Assembly: GCF_950005125.1 (NCBI RefSeq)
Contig: NC_080087.1
Coordinates: forward strand, 61,640,399-61,704,398
Source of the DNA: Chionomys nivalis
Lineage: Eukaryota; Chordata; Mammalia; Rodentia; Cricetidae
Direction of reading: 5' to 3'
Length of the DNA: 64,000 nucleotides
Within the stretch, counting starts at the first letter, position 1, and every line of letters begins with the position of its first letter. Below, piece after piece: positions 47,261-58,920 of this stretch. The notes under the pieces were generated by a model that was not told the DNA's origin, did no database searches, and saw only the letters and a program-made list of their open reading frames with translations. The translations under genes and the position numbers were made by a program.

Positions 47261-47340
47261 TTGCAGGTGAAGACAGCAGCTTACTCCTTCTTCACTCAAT
47301 AAGGAGGTCGCGGGAATCCCAATATAATTTAGCTGTGATG
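47261..47340 (+). other. Candidate internal coding exon, gene unknown
   Basis: A pyrimidine-rich tract ending ttgccttcag precedes the interval and gtaaga follows it, giving near-consensus splice sites. One frame is open through all 26 codons; the end reads SIRRSRESQYNLAVM, with the donor after a complete ATG codon. The other two frames contain stops. It keeps two CpGs (tcgcgg) in AT-rich, otherwise CpG-poor DNA, which fits selection. A second AG at 47265-47266 would give a 74-bp exon in the same frame. An 80-bp open frame is not rare by chance, and I do not recognise the protein. It could instead be a non-coding transcript exon or a coincidence. Confidence 0.3.
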
Positions 47341-48924
47341 GTAAGAGGCACACAAGTGACAAACGTAACAACACTGAATAAAGTGCTGATTCCTTTCAGT
47401 GTTTATAACGCATGGGCATAGTTAATGAATCCTTTCCTGCCTTCAAGCCCCGAAAAAAAAGGATTACAATGAGAACTATACAAGAGTGTTTAGTTTCTGA
47501 AAAGATAAAGATTAGGCTCATTAATAATGCATAAAATTTAAACAGAAATTTATTTTTATGTTTCTTTACCAAAAAACAAAACAAAACAAAACAAAAAACC
47601 CAAAAAACAAAACAAAACAAAAAAACAGCGAGGGGTAATTTTTGCATATTTTTGTATTTTAATTGAATGCTGTTTTAATTGAAGTCAAAAGTATGTTGAG
47701 TTTATAAGATAGAAGTTGTAATAGTTAGTAGCTCTGAGAATTGAGCCACAGATTTGATTTACTTTGACTTTCTACAGACTAAAGAAAACTATGGTGGTCC
47801 AGAAAAAGCCAATGTTATGAAACAAGTCCTTTTGTTGCTAGGCAGACTGCAAAACATTGCAAGTGAAGCAGTCCAGGGAGTGAGGAAAGGCTTCCCAGCT
47901 GTGATCGTGATCTTTCACAGATGATAATTATACTTCCTTACTGGGATTATCATACTTACAGGGATAAAATGTGCCCTTTGTGTGGTTATTATTGTTTCCT
48001 TTTTGAAAGTCCCTTATACTCATTGTGACTGCTGACTCAAGAAAATATGTTCTATTGATTCACAATACTATTTGCAGAGCATCTTCGAGATCTCAGCCTA
48101 TTACAACAAGGTCTCTGTTCAGACATATGCTGAGAGGTGAGAATACATCACTGAAAGTGTAGCTACGCTCACAAAGAAAAGCAAATGCACAGACAAGTAG
48201 TAGTATGGGTATGTTATCTTTCTCGGGGAGATACAAACAAACATCTCAGCATCTCAGGTAGGGTCCAATGACAGACTAAAGGTAATGTTGCAGGGATTTC
48301 TGGGAAACTGAGTAGCTGGGCTATTTTTCAGTTGGGAAGAAGAAAGTTTATTATGGTGCTGGGCCATGTATGCATGAATTACTCCATAACAGTGTCAGCC
48401 TTGTGCCTTAGATTTAACATCCTTTTGTTATGTGGGATAGCAGAAGCAATCCAACAGAAAGTACAAGCACAAAAGCCTGTACATGGCAGTAAATGGTGGT
48501 GACTGGGCAGAGTTAGTGCTAGTACCTACCTGCTAGGTGCCTCCCTTATCGGGACATACCAAAAAGATGGAGAGACTGGCAAGATCAATGGAACTGCTTC
48601 AACTCTGTTTTTAACATGAGACAGTTTGGAGATTTTGCACCCAAATTGAAGAACTAATGAGATATTGGGGGTTACTTTGAAAGTATGAATGAAGTGTTAG
48701 TTTTAGGGGCTTTGAAACCCAAAAGCAGTTGCATCACTGAGAAGTAAGTCTATTAGAACCTAGGTGAAAAGTCACAAAAGTTACATACCTTATCTCTCCC
48801 CCTCTACTTCCTCCCTACCCCCTTTCCCATTTCCTTCATCCTCCAGCTCCCTCCAACCCCCACCAGCCCCTGCAACTCTCTCTATGTCTTGCAAACAAGT
48901 CAACATGCTAGAAAGACTCTTCCC
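47341..48924. other. Single-copy DNA
   Basis: Contains a (CAAAA)n tract (47574-47634) and a CT-rich stretch (48790-48880). No second exon is recognised. Confidence 0.4.
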
Positions 48925-49340
48925 CTCAGCAGTCTTTATTGCTACATAACCCTGGGAAGAGAAGAGGCTTGTGAATCTAGTCAGTTTCAGGGACTTCCTG
49001 AAACTTAGGTTATTTAGTTTCTCAGTCTTTTGTTTTGTTTTGTTTTGCTTTTCTGAGGCAGGGTTTCTCTGTGTAACAGTCCTAGTTGTCCTGGAACTAG
49101 TACTTGTAGACCAGGCTGCCCTTGCACTCTCAGAGATCTGTCTGTTTCTGCCTCCCAAGTGCTTGGATTAAAGGCCTGCGCCACTACCTACCAGTTAGTT
49201 TCTCAGTCTCAAGCAGCTTCCCTGTAGGATGAAACGTTTCAATTTGGGATTTCCTGAGTCTTAATAAGTCTCACCCCAGGATGGCCAGAATGGAGAAGCT
49301 TAATGTACAAGAAACTGCTACATAACATCAGGTAAGTGAA
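48925..49340 (+). repeat. Rodent LTR-like repeat, split by B1
   Basis: 'gtcagtttcagggacttcct' (48979) to 'caatttgggatttcctgagt' (49240) belongs to the unclassified LTR-like family suggested at 9712-10110. A B1 sits in the middle. Confidence 0.4.
49029..49194 (-). mobile_element. B1 SINE with perfect target duplication
   Basis: Minus-strand B1 with a tail of TTTTG units. It is flanked by ttagtttctcagtct at 49014-49028 and 49195-49209 (15 of 15). Confidence 0.95.
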
Positions 49341-50155
49341 GCAAGAGGGGAAGACTATTCAGCCTGTGTGTTCATCACTCCATCCCTTAAAATGAATCAA
49401 TTTCTTATGAAATAATTAAGCAAAAAAATACAACTTTAAATTTTTTAAATAAGTTGAAATAGAGCATTTATTCTTTTTTTCCATATTGGTTCTCGGTGGC
49501 TAATAGGTATATACTGGAATAAGGGGTCTTTTGTAAGGCAAAGACCAATTAGAATAAGAACCATGGGGAACATCCAGGACATACTTGTAATTTGGGAGAT
49601 ACTAACAAAACAATGCATTTATATGTTGGATTTTCAGAGTTAGAGAGTTCAATCAGGAGGGAACCTGTGCAGAGGTCCAGGTTGAAAGCACAGACTGAAA
49701 AGCATGCACCATCAGCATTATAGGTAGGGTTCTACCATGAGGAAAAGCACTGGGTGACAGGAAAGCCCCTTTCCCATATCCATGGGGAGGTTCTAAAACT
49801 GGGTAACACAAGAAGGCAGAGCAGTGACGATAGGGCCAGGGGTCCCCAGACTCAATCTTAAGTGATAAGGATCATTTCAAATTTCTGTGTGATGAGTTTA
49901 TTCCAGAAGTGTACCTCAGAAAAATTGAAACAAAAGATGACAAAATAAAATAAAAAATAATTCTATGTGGAATCATCAGAAATGTTGCATATGAATAAGA
50001 TGAAATGCTATTCTATTTATGAAGAAGTAATAATAATTCAAATTACAGACATAGAGTATTGTGACTTGATTTTCATTAAGGAGAAGATTGGTCACAGAAA
50101 GTATAACTATGTCTGACATTTTTATTTTACAGAATTTTTACTAAAAAGTAGATTA
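49341..50155. other. Single-copy DNA
   Basis: Nothing recognised. Confidence 0.4.
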
Positions 50156-50309
50156 AGCTGGGTGTGATGGCACATACTTTATTCCTAATAATCAGGAGGC
50201 AGAGGCAGGCAGATGATTGTGAGAAGGCCAGCCTGGTCTACAGAGTGAGTTCCAGGACAGCCAAAGATACACAAAGAAACTCTGTCTCAAAAAAAAAAAA
50301 AAAAAAAAA
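50156..50309 (+). mobile_element. B1 SINE
   Basis: 'gctgggtgtgatggcacata' head to 'gaaactctgtctc' and an A tail. The 65-codon frame over it is not a gene. Confidence 0.93.
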
Positions 50310-51179
50310 GAAGAATAAAAGAAAATGGGTCATATTTAGAATACCTAGAAGTCATATCTAGTTTTGTATATGCTGATATTGAAGTACTTTTTAATATTAC
50401 CTAATATTTAATTTTTAAAAATTTTGATATAAAATATATTTCAGAAAATATTGAGAAAAGCCTTTGACTTCAGTGAGAAAAACTGACATCTGTTGTGCAT
50501 GCACATTTTGCTAATGGGGTGAAAAAGAAATTGAAATTGTAAGAGCAGTTAGGTTGCTGTACTTTATGGTCCACTAAATTCAGAAAGAAAATTCTGACCA
50601 TCTGTCCTAGATATTCTTGAATTAAAAACTATATGTTTTAATACTTTAATGGTATTGTGATTGTTCTACCAGTTATTAAAAAATAATTGAACATTCCCAA
50701 AGAAAATTATTTATAATCATTTCTTAAAAGTCCTTATTGGTTTTTGTTTAGGTTTATATTTTAAATAATGAGAGGTTTCATCTATTCTGAACATATTCAT
50801 TAAGAATTCTGTAATAGGATTTTATAGATATTTAAAAAATAAGTCGTGCATGATTTGGATTCTAAAATAAGTTATGCTATTAATATATTTTTCTTATGGT
50901 TTGGATAATTTGGTAAGATGGAGTTTTATTCCTCAATGTCCTTAGATTGCTCTATGTCACTACAAGCAAGTATCTTGAGGCTGCTAACATTTAAAAGTTT
51001 ATCTGAACTGATCCAATAAGCGTGTCATGTTCTTGAACCTTCAGAACTATAGACTCAATAAGCCTTTGCACCAGCTTGGTGTTTCTTGGAGGCAGTGGGA
51101 ATTAGAAGCAGGTGAGAGGCCTTCCAGTTAACATAGGACACCCTCCCTCTGGCCACCATTGATTTATTTGCCTATTATT
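50310..51179. other. Single-copy AT-rich DNA
   Basis: Nothing recognised with confidence. Confidence 0.35.
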
Positions 51180-51290
51180 TTGTGTGATGTCAGGAGGTGG
51201 GGGTGTGTATGTGGTGTGCCACAGGAGTTAGATTAGATGATGAGTTCATTTACCACCTGAGCTGTCTCCCTAACTTAGATAGATGTACTT
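51180..51290 (-). mobile_element. B3-like SINE fragment
   Basis: 'taccacctgagctgtctccc' matches the reverse complement of a tRNA-derived SINE head. The body is decayed. Confidence 0.45.
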
Positions 51291-51972
51291 GTTCTTAATA
51301 GGGGTGCTGAAACTCCAGCCTGTCCATTCTTATGCCTCTCTGTGTCTATGTCTCTGTGTCTGTCTCTCTCTCTCTGTGTATGCCTGCACTGCCACCTTAC
51401 ACATACATTCACACCTTCCTGGCTGTGAGACTTATGCTGTCACCACAATCTCTGACTCTGATACAAATCTAATGTTGTCAGTCAAAACCTCCTAAATTTT
51501 TAAACCAAGCAACCCTTTTCTCCTCATAGGAGTATTTAGCTCATGCATTTATTACAGGACCTAAAATTAGCTCCTTCCAGATGTTTATTGTTTCTAAAAA
51601 TAAAAAAAGTAAAACTTTGAGACTCTTAAATTGCTTATGTGGTCTGTATTGTGAATTTTCTCCTCCCTTCATGTAATTATTTCTTCAACCATCCTTCAGT
51701 ATACATTTGATATAAGAAGAAAATATAACAAATAAACAGAAAATAAAGCCTTTTCTTTGACTCAGTCAATCCCTCTAACAACTATCCCTACCACTGAAAT
51801 ATGGTCAGAAGTGGATCATATATGAAAAAGATCTGTGTGTGGAAATAATAAATATACCTTCTAGGAGGTTGCTAGCATTACTGTGTCATGTTTGCTGTCT
51901 GTCAGTGTGTGACTAATTCTAAGTTAAAATTATTATATATTTTGGAGGTTTCTGCTGTGAGTATAAGTTAGC
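51291..51972. other. Single-copy DNA
   Basis: A short TCTG/TC-rich run lies at 51336-51380. No exon seen. Confidence 0.35.
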
Positions 51973-52410
51973 TGACAGTGGATGTCCTTCTGTTTATGTG
52001 ATGCTTTCATTGGCTAATGAATAAAGTTGTTTTGGCCAATGACTTAGCAGAGAAAAGCCAGGTGGGAAATCAGAATAAAGATAGAAAGAGAGAGTAGGTA
52101 GAGTGAGAGGGATACCACATAGCTGCCAAAGAAGTCAGATGCCATGTGGCCACCTAAGAAGCAAGAGGTAATAAACCACAAGCTTCATGGTAAAACATAA
52201 AATAATAAAAATGGGTTAATTTAAGATTTAAGAGTTAGTTCAAGCTTCATGGTAAAACATAAAATAATAGAAATGGGTTAATTTAAGATTTAAGAGTTAG
52301 TTAATAGTAAGCCTGAGAGAATAGGCCAAACAATGTTGTAATTAATATAGTTTCTGTGTGATTATTTGGGTCTGGGCGACCAGCAAGCAAAAGTGCTGTC
52401 TCTGACTACA
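51973..52410 (+). mobile_element. Solo LTR (type A-related) with internal duplication
   Basis: It starts TGACAGTGGATGTCC and ends GACTACA. It is flanked by gttagc (51967-51972) and attagc (52411-52416), 5 of 6. AATAAA lies at about 52020. The downstream half ('gtttctgtgtgattatttgg') is shared with the other type A LTRs. A 62-bp segment is duplicated inside. Confidence 0.7.
52179..52302. repeat. 62-bp tandem duplication within the LTR
   Basis: Units 52179-52240 and 52241-52302 differ at one base. The sequence inside the unit is present once in the other LTR copies. Confidence 0.95.
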
Positions 52411-54019
52411 ATTAGCCCTTAGCCCATGACAACTATGTTCAGTTTTCCTTTTGGTCCCTTTTCTCTATTTACTTTGAATTTTTGTTTGTATAATAGGTTG
52501 TAAACTCCAAGCTATTATAACGCACAGATTTTGCCTGGGTCACACTGCTTTATTGGGTGCTGTTCCTTGTCCTTCTCTCTCAGGGTGAGCTTAACTGAAT
52601 GCTCCTTCCCAGGAGGGTCCTACACATAGTACCTGCCACTGTTTGTCTCAGGCCATGATGTTTTCTTTGCCCTAACCCTGATTTTCCCCAAACTATTAAA
52701 CACAAACGTCCACCTTCAGCTGTTCAAGCTAGGTCTGAGCACTTCTCTCTCAGAAACCATGTAAAGGTCATACTTTATGAGATTGTCATTCAAGGCCTGC
52801 TTAAAGTAGAATAATGTAAACTCAATAGGCAAAGAGACTTCTTTCTATAAGGGTAAATTGAGAAATAACAATATAAATGGGAAAACAAAACAGAGACTAT
52901 TATACATTCAAAATCTTGGAATGTGTAATGGAAGAGTTTGAGAGTTACCTGACCAGATGATACTGCTGAAGGATAGCTAGGGCATGCAGAGGTAGGCTTC
53001 TGGCTTCTTGACTCTATTGGCTATTAAGTTTTATTGTCCTTAAATTTTAGTTTGGTATCCTATACAATTCTTCCAGGTTTCTTTTGACAAGTTCCTAAGA
53101 TATGTCTATATAACCTTAAACTAGCTTGCAGTACTTAATATAATCTGAGTTAGTATCTGTAATTATATATGTATATGTATTTAATAAGGTACATTCACAC
53201 ACACATACATACACACACTGACACCTGTTGACACAATTTATTCTTTCTATTTTACCGTTTAATATCATTCATGTAGTCAAAAATGTACAAATGACTTCTG
53301 CCCTCTGACTTTCTGAAGTGTGTAGTTTCTCTACCAGAGAATTCTTTAGGACCTAATTAAGAATTCTTTAGGATTTAATTAAGAATGAAGCTCCATTTAA
53401 CTAAGAAAAATTATTTAAATTTATAATATACTATTTCTTCTCAGCAGATACCTGCCAAGCGACTTAACTATAGAATCACCTAAAGTTGTCTGCCACAGGG
53501 CAGGGTAGAGAGAGGTCAACACCAACATGTGGCACCCTTTTCTTCAGCATTGATGGAGAGTCAGTGCTGTTTGTTCTGATTTTAAAAGTTAAGCACAAGG
53601 ATAAAAAGGTTAATGAGAAATTACAAAGTTCTCTTCTTTAGTATAAAATGTGAAATATAATTTAGCTGTCAGATCAGTAATCAGAAATCATCTGCAGAGG
53701 AATTCCGGGTCTGAGTCATCTGTCTAGACAAGTGTAATTATAGGAGGAAATTTTACTTTTCTACCAATAATCTTGAAGTTTGATGATTAAAGTGAAAATT
53801 ATTTATTCAGATATAAACACAGATACAACTTTAAGTGACAAATTCTACCAATAAACATATAGTTACTAACAAATATTCCACTACCCAATAGATATTTCTT
53901 TGTAGGCAATATTTTTAAAGGTTAATAAGGTTTTATTTCTTCTAAATATGAAAAATTAAGAGGATATTGAATTTTTCTTTCTTATACTTGCTTTTTCATT
54001 GTGATAAACATTTAGGTAC
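52411..54019. other. Single-copy DNA
   Basis: Contains TA/CA runs (53190-53218) and a 22-bp tandem duplication (53339-53382). No gene recognised. Confidence 0.4.
53339..53382. repeat. 22-bp tandem duplication
   Basis: Two units starting gaattctttagga, differing at two bases. Confidence 0.9.
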
Positions 54020-54800
54020 AAAATCCAGTATTGTGACTTACTAGCACCTTGCTTTGCAAACATCTCCAGAAGACATTTACCTTGTGTAGATGAGCTTCCA
54101 TATCCTCTCACCAGTGGTTGCCCATTACCCTCTTTCTCTGGGCAATCATTCCTGGACTTCTTTCTTATCTGTTGCTATTCTATAGTCAGTTATCTACTGA
54201 AAATCATGCAGTATTTCTCCTTCTGTCATTGGCTTATTTCACTTAGCACAATATCCTCAAATTTAATCAATTTTTGTTACAGATAGCAGAAACTCCCTTT
54301 TCATAAGACTCAATTTTAGAGATTTGAAAATATTTCCGTATAGTTGAATGCGCACTTCACATTTTCTTTATGCCTTTATATGCCAATCAACCTACAGGAT
54401 ATTTCCTTGTCTTCACTCTTGAAAACACTGATGTTTTCATGGGGTGCACATGGGAATGAAGGCATCTCTCTGAGATCTAATTTTTAATTCTTTTCCATGT
54501 GCATCCATTGCTGAATATTATTGCATGTTTTCCATGATGTTTGCGTGATTTTGTCAACAGCAATATGCAGCTGTTGCAGATTCTCCATATCCTCAGAAGC
54601 ACTTGTCCTTTGACAGTAGTCATCCTTATGGAAATCTAAAAAAAGAAAAGATTTCCTCAGTAGTAGCATATTGCGTTCTGTAGGTATTTGCTTCATCTGA
54701 ATCATATGGTATTTCTATTTTTAGTTTTGAGAACTCTCCACCCTGAGAACCACAGTAGACACTCCAGTTTATACTACCACCAACATTCTCACAAACATTT
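54020..54800 (-). mobile_element. Ancient L1M fragment
   Basis: Reverse-complement L1: 'ggcttatttcacttagcaca' (54231), 'ggtgcacatgggaatgaagg' (54443), and 'ttatactaccaccaacattc' (54770). No open coding frame. Confidence 0.6.
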
Positions 54801-54839
54801 TCTTTATGGCCCATGTTTATTGCTGGTCAAATCAAAACA

Positions 54840-55292
54840 GACAGGAAGGAGAAACAGGCTAGATTTCTATCTTCTAATGAAAAATGGACACATACTTAGT
54901 GGAATTATACTCAGATATAAACGTATGAAATTTTGAGAAAAATGGATGAAACTGAGTGAAGTCACCTGGCCCAGAAAGACAGATACCACATGCTTTCTCT
55001 CATATGCAAATCTCAGCTCCAAATTTTTAGATATCCATGTTTAACTTGGAGTGCTTGTAGAGGTCAGGAGGCAAAAAAAGGGGGTCATGTAGGGGCTATA
55101 CAGTAGGGGAGAAAGTAGTACAACATGATGTGAAGGCAGGTGAGAATATTGTGTTGCAGAGATTTAACTAGACAGGAGATGGGAGGGAATAGGAGATAGG
55201 GGAAACATTAACCCAAATTAGCACTCTATCACAAAATGTGTGGAATCCTATCATTTCAAAGCTTATGTGTTTATAAAAAAGAGTTTGAAGAG
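54840..55292 (+). mobile_element. Ancient L1 3' end
   Basis: 'aaaatggatgaaactgagtg' and 'cagaaagacagataccacat' match the ORF2 end. A purine-rich 3' UTR and an A-rich end near 55280 follow. It overlaps in content with the minus-strand fragment at 54020-54800, so it is probably a separate insertion. Confidence 0.6.
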
Positions 55293-55829
55293 GGGTACCA
55301 TACATGGTAGATATTGGTGCTCTCAGAAGTCATGAGTTAGTACATGAAAATCCCAGTGCTAGGTGTGAGATTGCCTCCTTATTTGTTATTGATCAAGGAG
55401 GCTTTAGGGAATCTGAGACAATAAAAGCTATTGTCATTATATTGATAGCCCACCATAACACTGGCAAGTTACCAGTGTTGAAGGTATCATAAACTCTGGT
55501 TGCAGGGCATAGAGACATCCAGCTGCAACTGAGATGATGTTTCCCCCCTCCTTGCTGACTTTCACGTGCTTGAAGGTATGATGATGCTTACTAGGGAAGA
55601 AACGTTGTCAACCATTGTCTCACTCAGCTGTGAACTCTCTGTGCTGCAGTTCAAACTTTCAGGCAAAACCTCTCCACTGCTGCCGCAGTACCACAATTGT
55701 CACGGGACTAACCAGCTGTTCTGATTGTGTTTCAGGTCTGTTGCATAGGACAAACTCATGCTGTGTTCTGGGGACTGTAAACATGATAAAAAGCCAGTAG
55801 CTAAGGGGGTCATAGGCCTAGGCTGGTAT

Positions 55830-56168
55830 CTTAGTTACTGTTCTATTGCTATGAAGACACACTATGACCAAGGTTACTTATAAAAGAAAGCATTTAACTA
55901 TGGCTTACTTACAGTTTCAGACATTTAGTTCATTATCATCATGGTGAGAAGCATGGTGGCATGCAGGAATATATGGTAGTGGAGAGGTAGCTGGAAATTC
56001 TATATCTGGGACACAGGCTGGACTATGGGCTTTTTGATACTTCAAACCCACTCCCAATGACACACTTCCTCCAATGCCTCCTAATCTTTTCAAATTGTAC
56101 CACTTTCTGGATATCAAATATTCAAATCCATGAGACTATGGTGCCATTCTCATTCAAATCACCACAAC
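55830..56168 (-). repeat. Rodent interspersed repeat R1, copy 4
   Basis: 'attgctatgaagacacacta' (55846) to 'attcaaatcaccacaac'. Reverse orientation to the copies at 12325, 25926 and 61707. Confidence 0.7.
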
Positions 56169-56195
56169 AGAAAACTGCTACTGTTGCTTTGCTAT

Positions 56196-56210
56196 AAGAA
56201 GTTGGTGTTA
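56196..56210. repeat. 15-bp target-site duplication, left copy
   Basis: aagaagttggtgtta recurs exactly at 57634-57648 and brackets the young L1. Confidence 0.95.
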
Positions 56211-57633
56211 TTGCTGGAGAGGTTGTGGAGGAACGGGCACACTCATCCATTGCTGGTGGGAATGCAAACTTGTGCAACCACTTTGGAAATCAGTGTGGCA
56301 ATTTCTCAGGAAATTTAGGATCAATTTACCCCAAGATCCAGTAACACCACTCTTGGGAATATACCCAAGAGATGCCCTATCATATGACAAAAGCATTTGT
56401 TCAACTATGTTCATAGCAGCAGTGTTTGTAATAGCCAGAACCTGGAAACAACCTAGATGCCCTTCAATGGAAGAATGGATGAAGAAAGTGTGGAATATAT
56501 ACTTATTAGAGTTCTACTCAGCGGTAAAAAATAATGACATCGTGAATTTTGCATGCAAATGGACGGAAATAGAAAACACTATCCTGAGTGAGGTATCCCA
56601 GACCCAAAAAGAGGAACATGGGATGTACTCACTCATAATTGGTTTCTAGCCATAAACAAAGGACATTGAGCATATAATTTGTGATCCTAGAGAAGCTAAA
56701 TAAGAAGGTGAACCCAAAGAAAAACGTATAGTCATCTGCCTTGATAGGGGAAGTAGACAAGATTGCAGGGCAAAAACTGGGAACTTGTGGGTGAGGTGGC
56801 ATGGGGCTAAGGGGAAATGGGGTGAGAAACGTGAGAAGGGGAGGATGGGGGGAGCTTGGGGGAATAGGATGGTTGGGATATAGGAAGGGTGGATATGGGA
56901 GCAGAGAAATATGTATTCTAATTAAGGGAACTATCTTAGGGTTGTCAAGAGACTTGACTCTAGAGGGGCTTCTAGGTGTCCAGGGAGATGTCCCCAGCTA
57001 GTACCTTGAGCAACTGAGGAAAGGGAACCTGAAATGACCCTATCCTATAGCCATACTGATGAATATCTTGCATATCACCTTAGAACCTTCATCTGGCGAT
57101 GGATCGAGATAGAGACAGAGATCCACTTTGGAGTAACAAACTGAGCTCTTAAGGTCCAAATGAGGAGCAGAAGGAGGGAGAACATGAGCAAGGAAGTCAG
57201 GACCACGAGGGGTGCACCTCGTGGAACTGATCTATTGGGAGCTCACCAAGGACAGCTGGACTGGGACTGAATAAGCATGGGATGAAACCGGACTCTCTGA
57301 ACATGGCGGACAATGAAAGCTGATGAGAAGCCAAGGACAATGGCACTAGGTTTCAATCCTAATACATGAACTGGCTTTGTGGGAGCCTAGCCTGTTTGGA
57401 TACTCACCTTCCTGGACCTAGATAGAAGTGGGAGGACCTTGGACTTCCCGCAGGGCAGAGAATTTGGACTGCTCTTCAGTATTGAGAGAGAGGGGGAATG
57501 GAGTTGGGGGAGGAGAAGAGGAGTGGGGATAGGGGGAGGGGAGTGGGGGAGGGGGCAATATGTGGGAGGAGGGGGAGGGAAATGGGAAACGGGGAGGAGG
57601 CAGAAATTTTAATTAAAAAAGAATAAAGAAAAA
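56211..57633 (+). mobile_element. Young 5'-truncated L1
   Basis: A collinear L1 of 1423 bp: ORF2 C-terminus, 3' UTR with G-rich stretches at 56796-56890 and 57490-57600, and an A-rich tail. It is the uninverted counterpart of 4599-6446 and a useful reference for that element's breakpoints. Confidence 0.95.
56213..56649 (+). pseudogene. L1 ORF2 C-terminal remnant, open frame
   Basis: The C-terminal ~145 codons of the L1 ORF2 protein, from the C-W-R-G-C-G-G-T region through C-W-W-E-C to the natural stop at 56647-56649. The frame has stayed open, in contrast to the copy at 5019-5870, so the insertion is relatively recent. Endonuclease and reverse transcriptase domains, the start codon and any promoter are missing because of 5' truncation, so it is not expected to make protein. 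Confidence 0.9.
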
Positions 57634-58159
57634 AAGAAGTTGGTGTTAATATGCCTTGTAAATAATTTTTTGTACCCATACTTCAGTGCTGCCCTTAGCT
57701 TTGGTTAGGGATGATTCTGTATACAGTGGACAATGAATAACAGTTAATACAAAGATTCATAAATGGTCAAGGTGCTGGCATATGTCATTGCTGAGTGTTC
57801 AGCCCTTAAAGGGACACCTTATTTCACTCTTTTCCATGCTCAGGGAACACTGCAGAAAAGAAAGCAGAAAGATTTTAGGCTCAAGGGTGAGAAGGAATGC
57901 TGGCAATGCTCTCTTCTATATGTGAACTAAACTAGCTGTTATATCCACATATCACAGCAAAAGGAAACCTGCACAAAACTGGACCTGTCAACATCCCATG
58001 ACAGTCAGTGAGAGGTTCATGAGGACACACCTCTCCTTGAGGAGTTCTAGGAAATTAATGGTTGCCTGGAAAGGTGAAGTCAAGTTTCTCATTGGTGTTG
58101 CCAACCCCCTATGACAGGTTCTTACCACCTATGAGAGTTTCTTACAGACAAGCCTAGTT

Positions 58160-58163
58160 AAGT

Positions 58164-58212
<49 letters not shown>
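58160..58212. repeat. (GA)n microsatellite
   Basis: GA run with one AA interruption. It produces a serine/leucine repeat frame on the minus strand. Confidence 0.95.
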
Positions 58213-58215
<3 letters not shown>

Positions 58216-58345
58216 AAAGAAGTAAGAGGAGTATTGTGGAAAGAAGGGGAGGTTCTATGTAAAAGGGAAGGGGATAAGAGAGGATATGTGGGAAAGATAA
58301 TAAAAATACCCCCATATTTGTAAAATTCTTAAAAAATACATTGTT

Positions 58346-58579
58346 TAAAAGATGACTTTGTCTAAGATGAGGGTATATTGCTACTAACCAGATGGTGAAC
58401 ACATAAGGAAGGCATGGGATGTTGTAAAGATTCACTAATGAATGTTAATTTTTAATAGTTAGATAAAAGAAGTAAGTTCCGATGTTCTGTTGTGTGCTAG
58501 GATAGTAATATATAAGAATATGAAACTTATATTTTTAAAATAAAAGTGTAGCACAATTAATAAAAGCACAGAGACTGCT
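58346..58579. other. Unassigned sequence
   Basis: Nothing recognised. Confidence 0.35.
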
Positions 58580-58904
58580 ATTGGGGTTCATCCTGAAGGT
58601 CAGAAAAGCAAAACAGTCAGCCACTGACTCTTACCTCAACCTCAGTCCAAAATGGTGATCCTGCCTCTTGGAATCTTCAGAATGAGACTGTCTAAGAGCT
58701 GTCTCCTTCCATCTCATATTTCTCTTTAGTCCTGAGATTAAAAGCATGCACTATTACCATAGGTTTCTATGGCAAACTAGTGTGGCTAATGGAATTAAAG
58801 GTGTGTGTCACCACTGTCTGCTCTGTAAAGCTGAAGAGGGAGGCTGTTTTACTCTCTGATATTCAGTCAAGTTTTATTTTTTAAAATACAAATGAAATGC
58901 CACA
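58580..58904 (-). mobile_element. LTR of a minus-strand ERV-like element
   Basis: Read on the minus strand it begins TGTGGCATTTC at 58904, has an AATAAA-like AAAATAAAA early on, and contains a B1-derived-looking middle ('ggaattaaaggtgtgtgtca' at 58790 on the plus strand). The left edge is approximate. Confidence 0.55.
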
Positions 58905-58920
58905 ATATTTTTTCTTCTCG
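58905..58920 (-). other. Polypurine tract
   Basis: On the minus strand cgagaagaaaaaatat directly precedes the LTR start. This is where plus-strand synthesis is primed in LTR elements. Confidence 0.5.

Larger units (their letters stand above)
55295..58345 (+). mobile_element. L1 (Lx-like) 3' UTR-type sequence, interrupted
   Basis: Pieces 55295-55829, 56169-56210 and 57634-58345 run in the same order as 13461-15115. They are interrupted by R1 (55830-56168) and by a young L1 (56211-57633). A GA microsatellite lies at 58160-58212. No coding frame. Confidence 0.45.

Noticed and set aside
54020..55292. A fourth twin-primed L1 (minus then plus arms)
   Set aside because: The two arms overlap in L1 content rather than being complementary halves, so two separate insertions are more likely.
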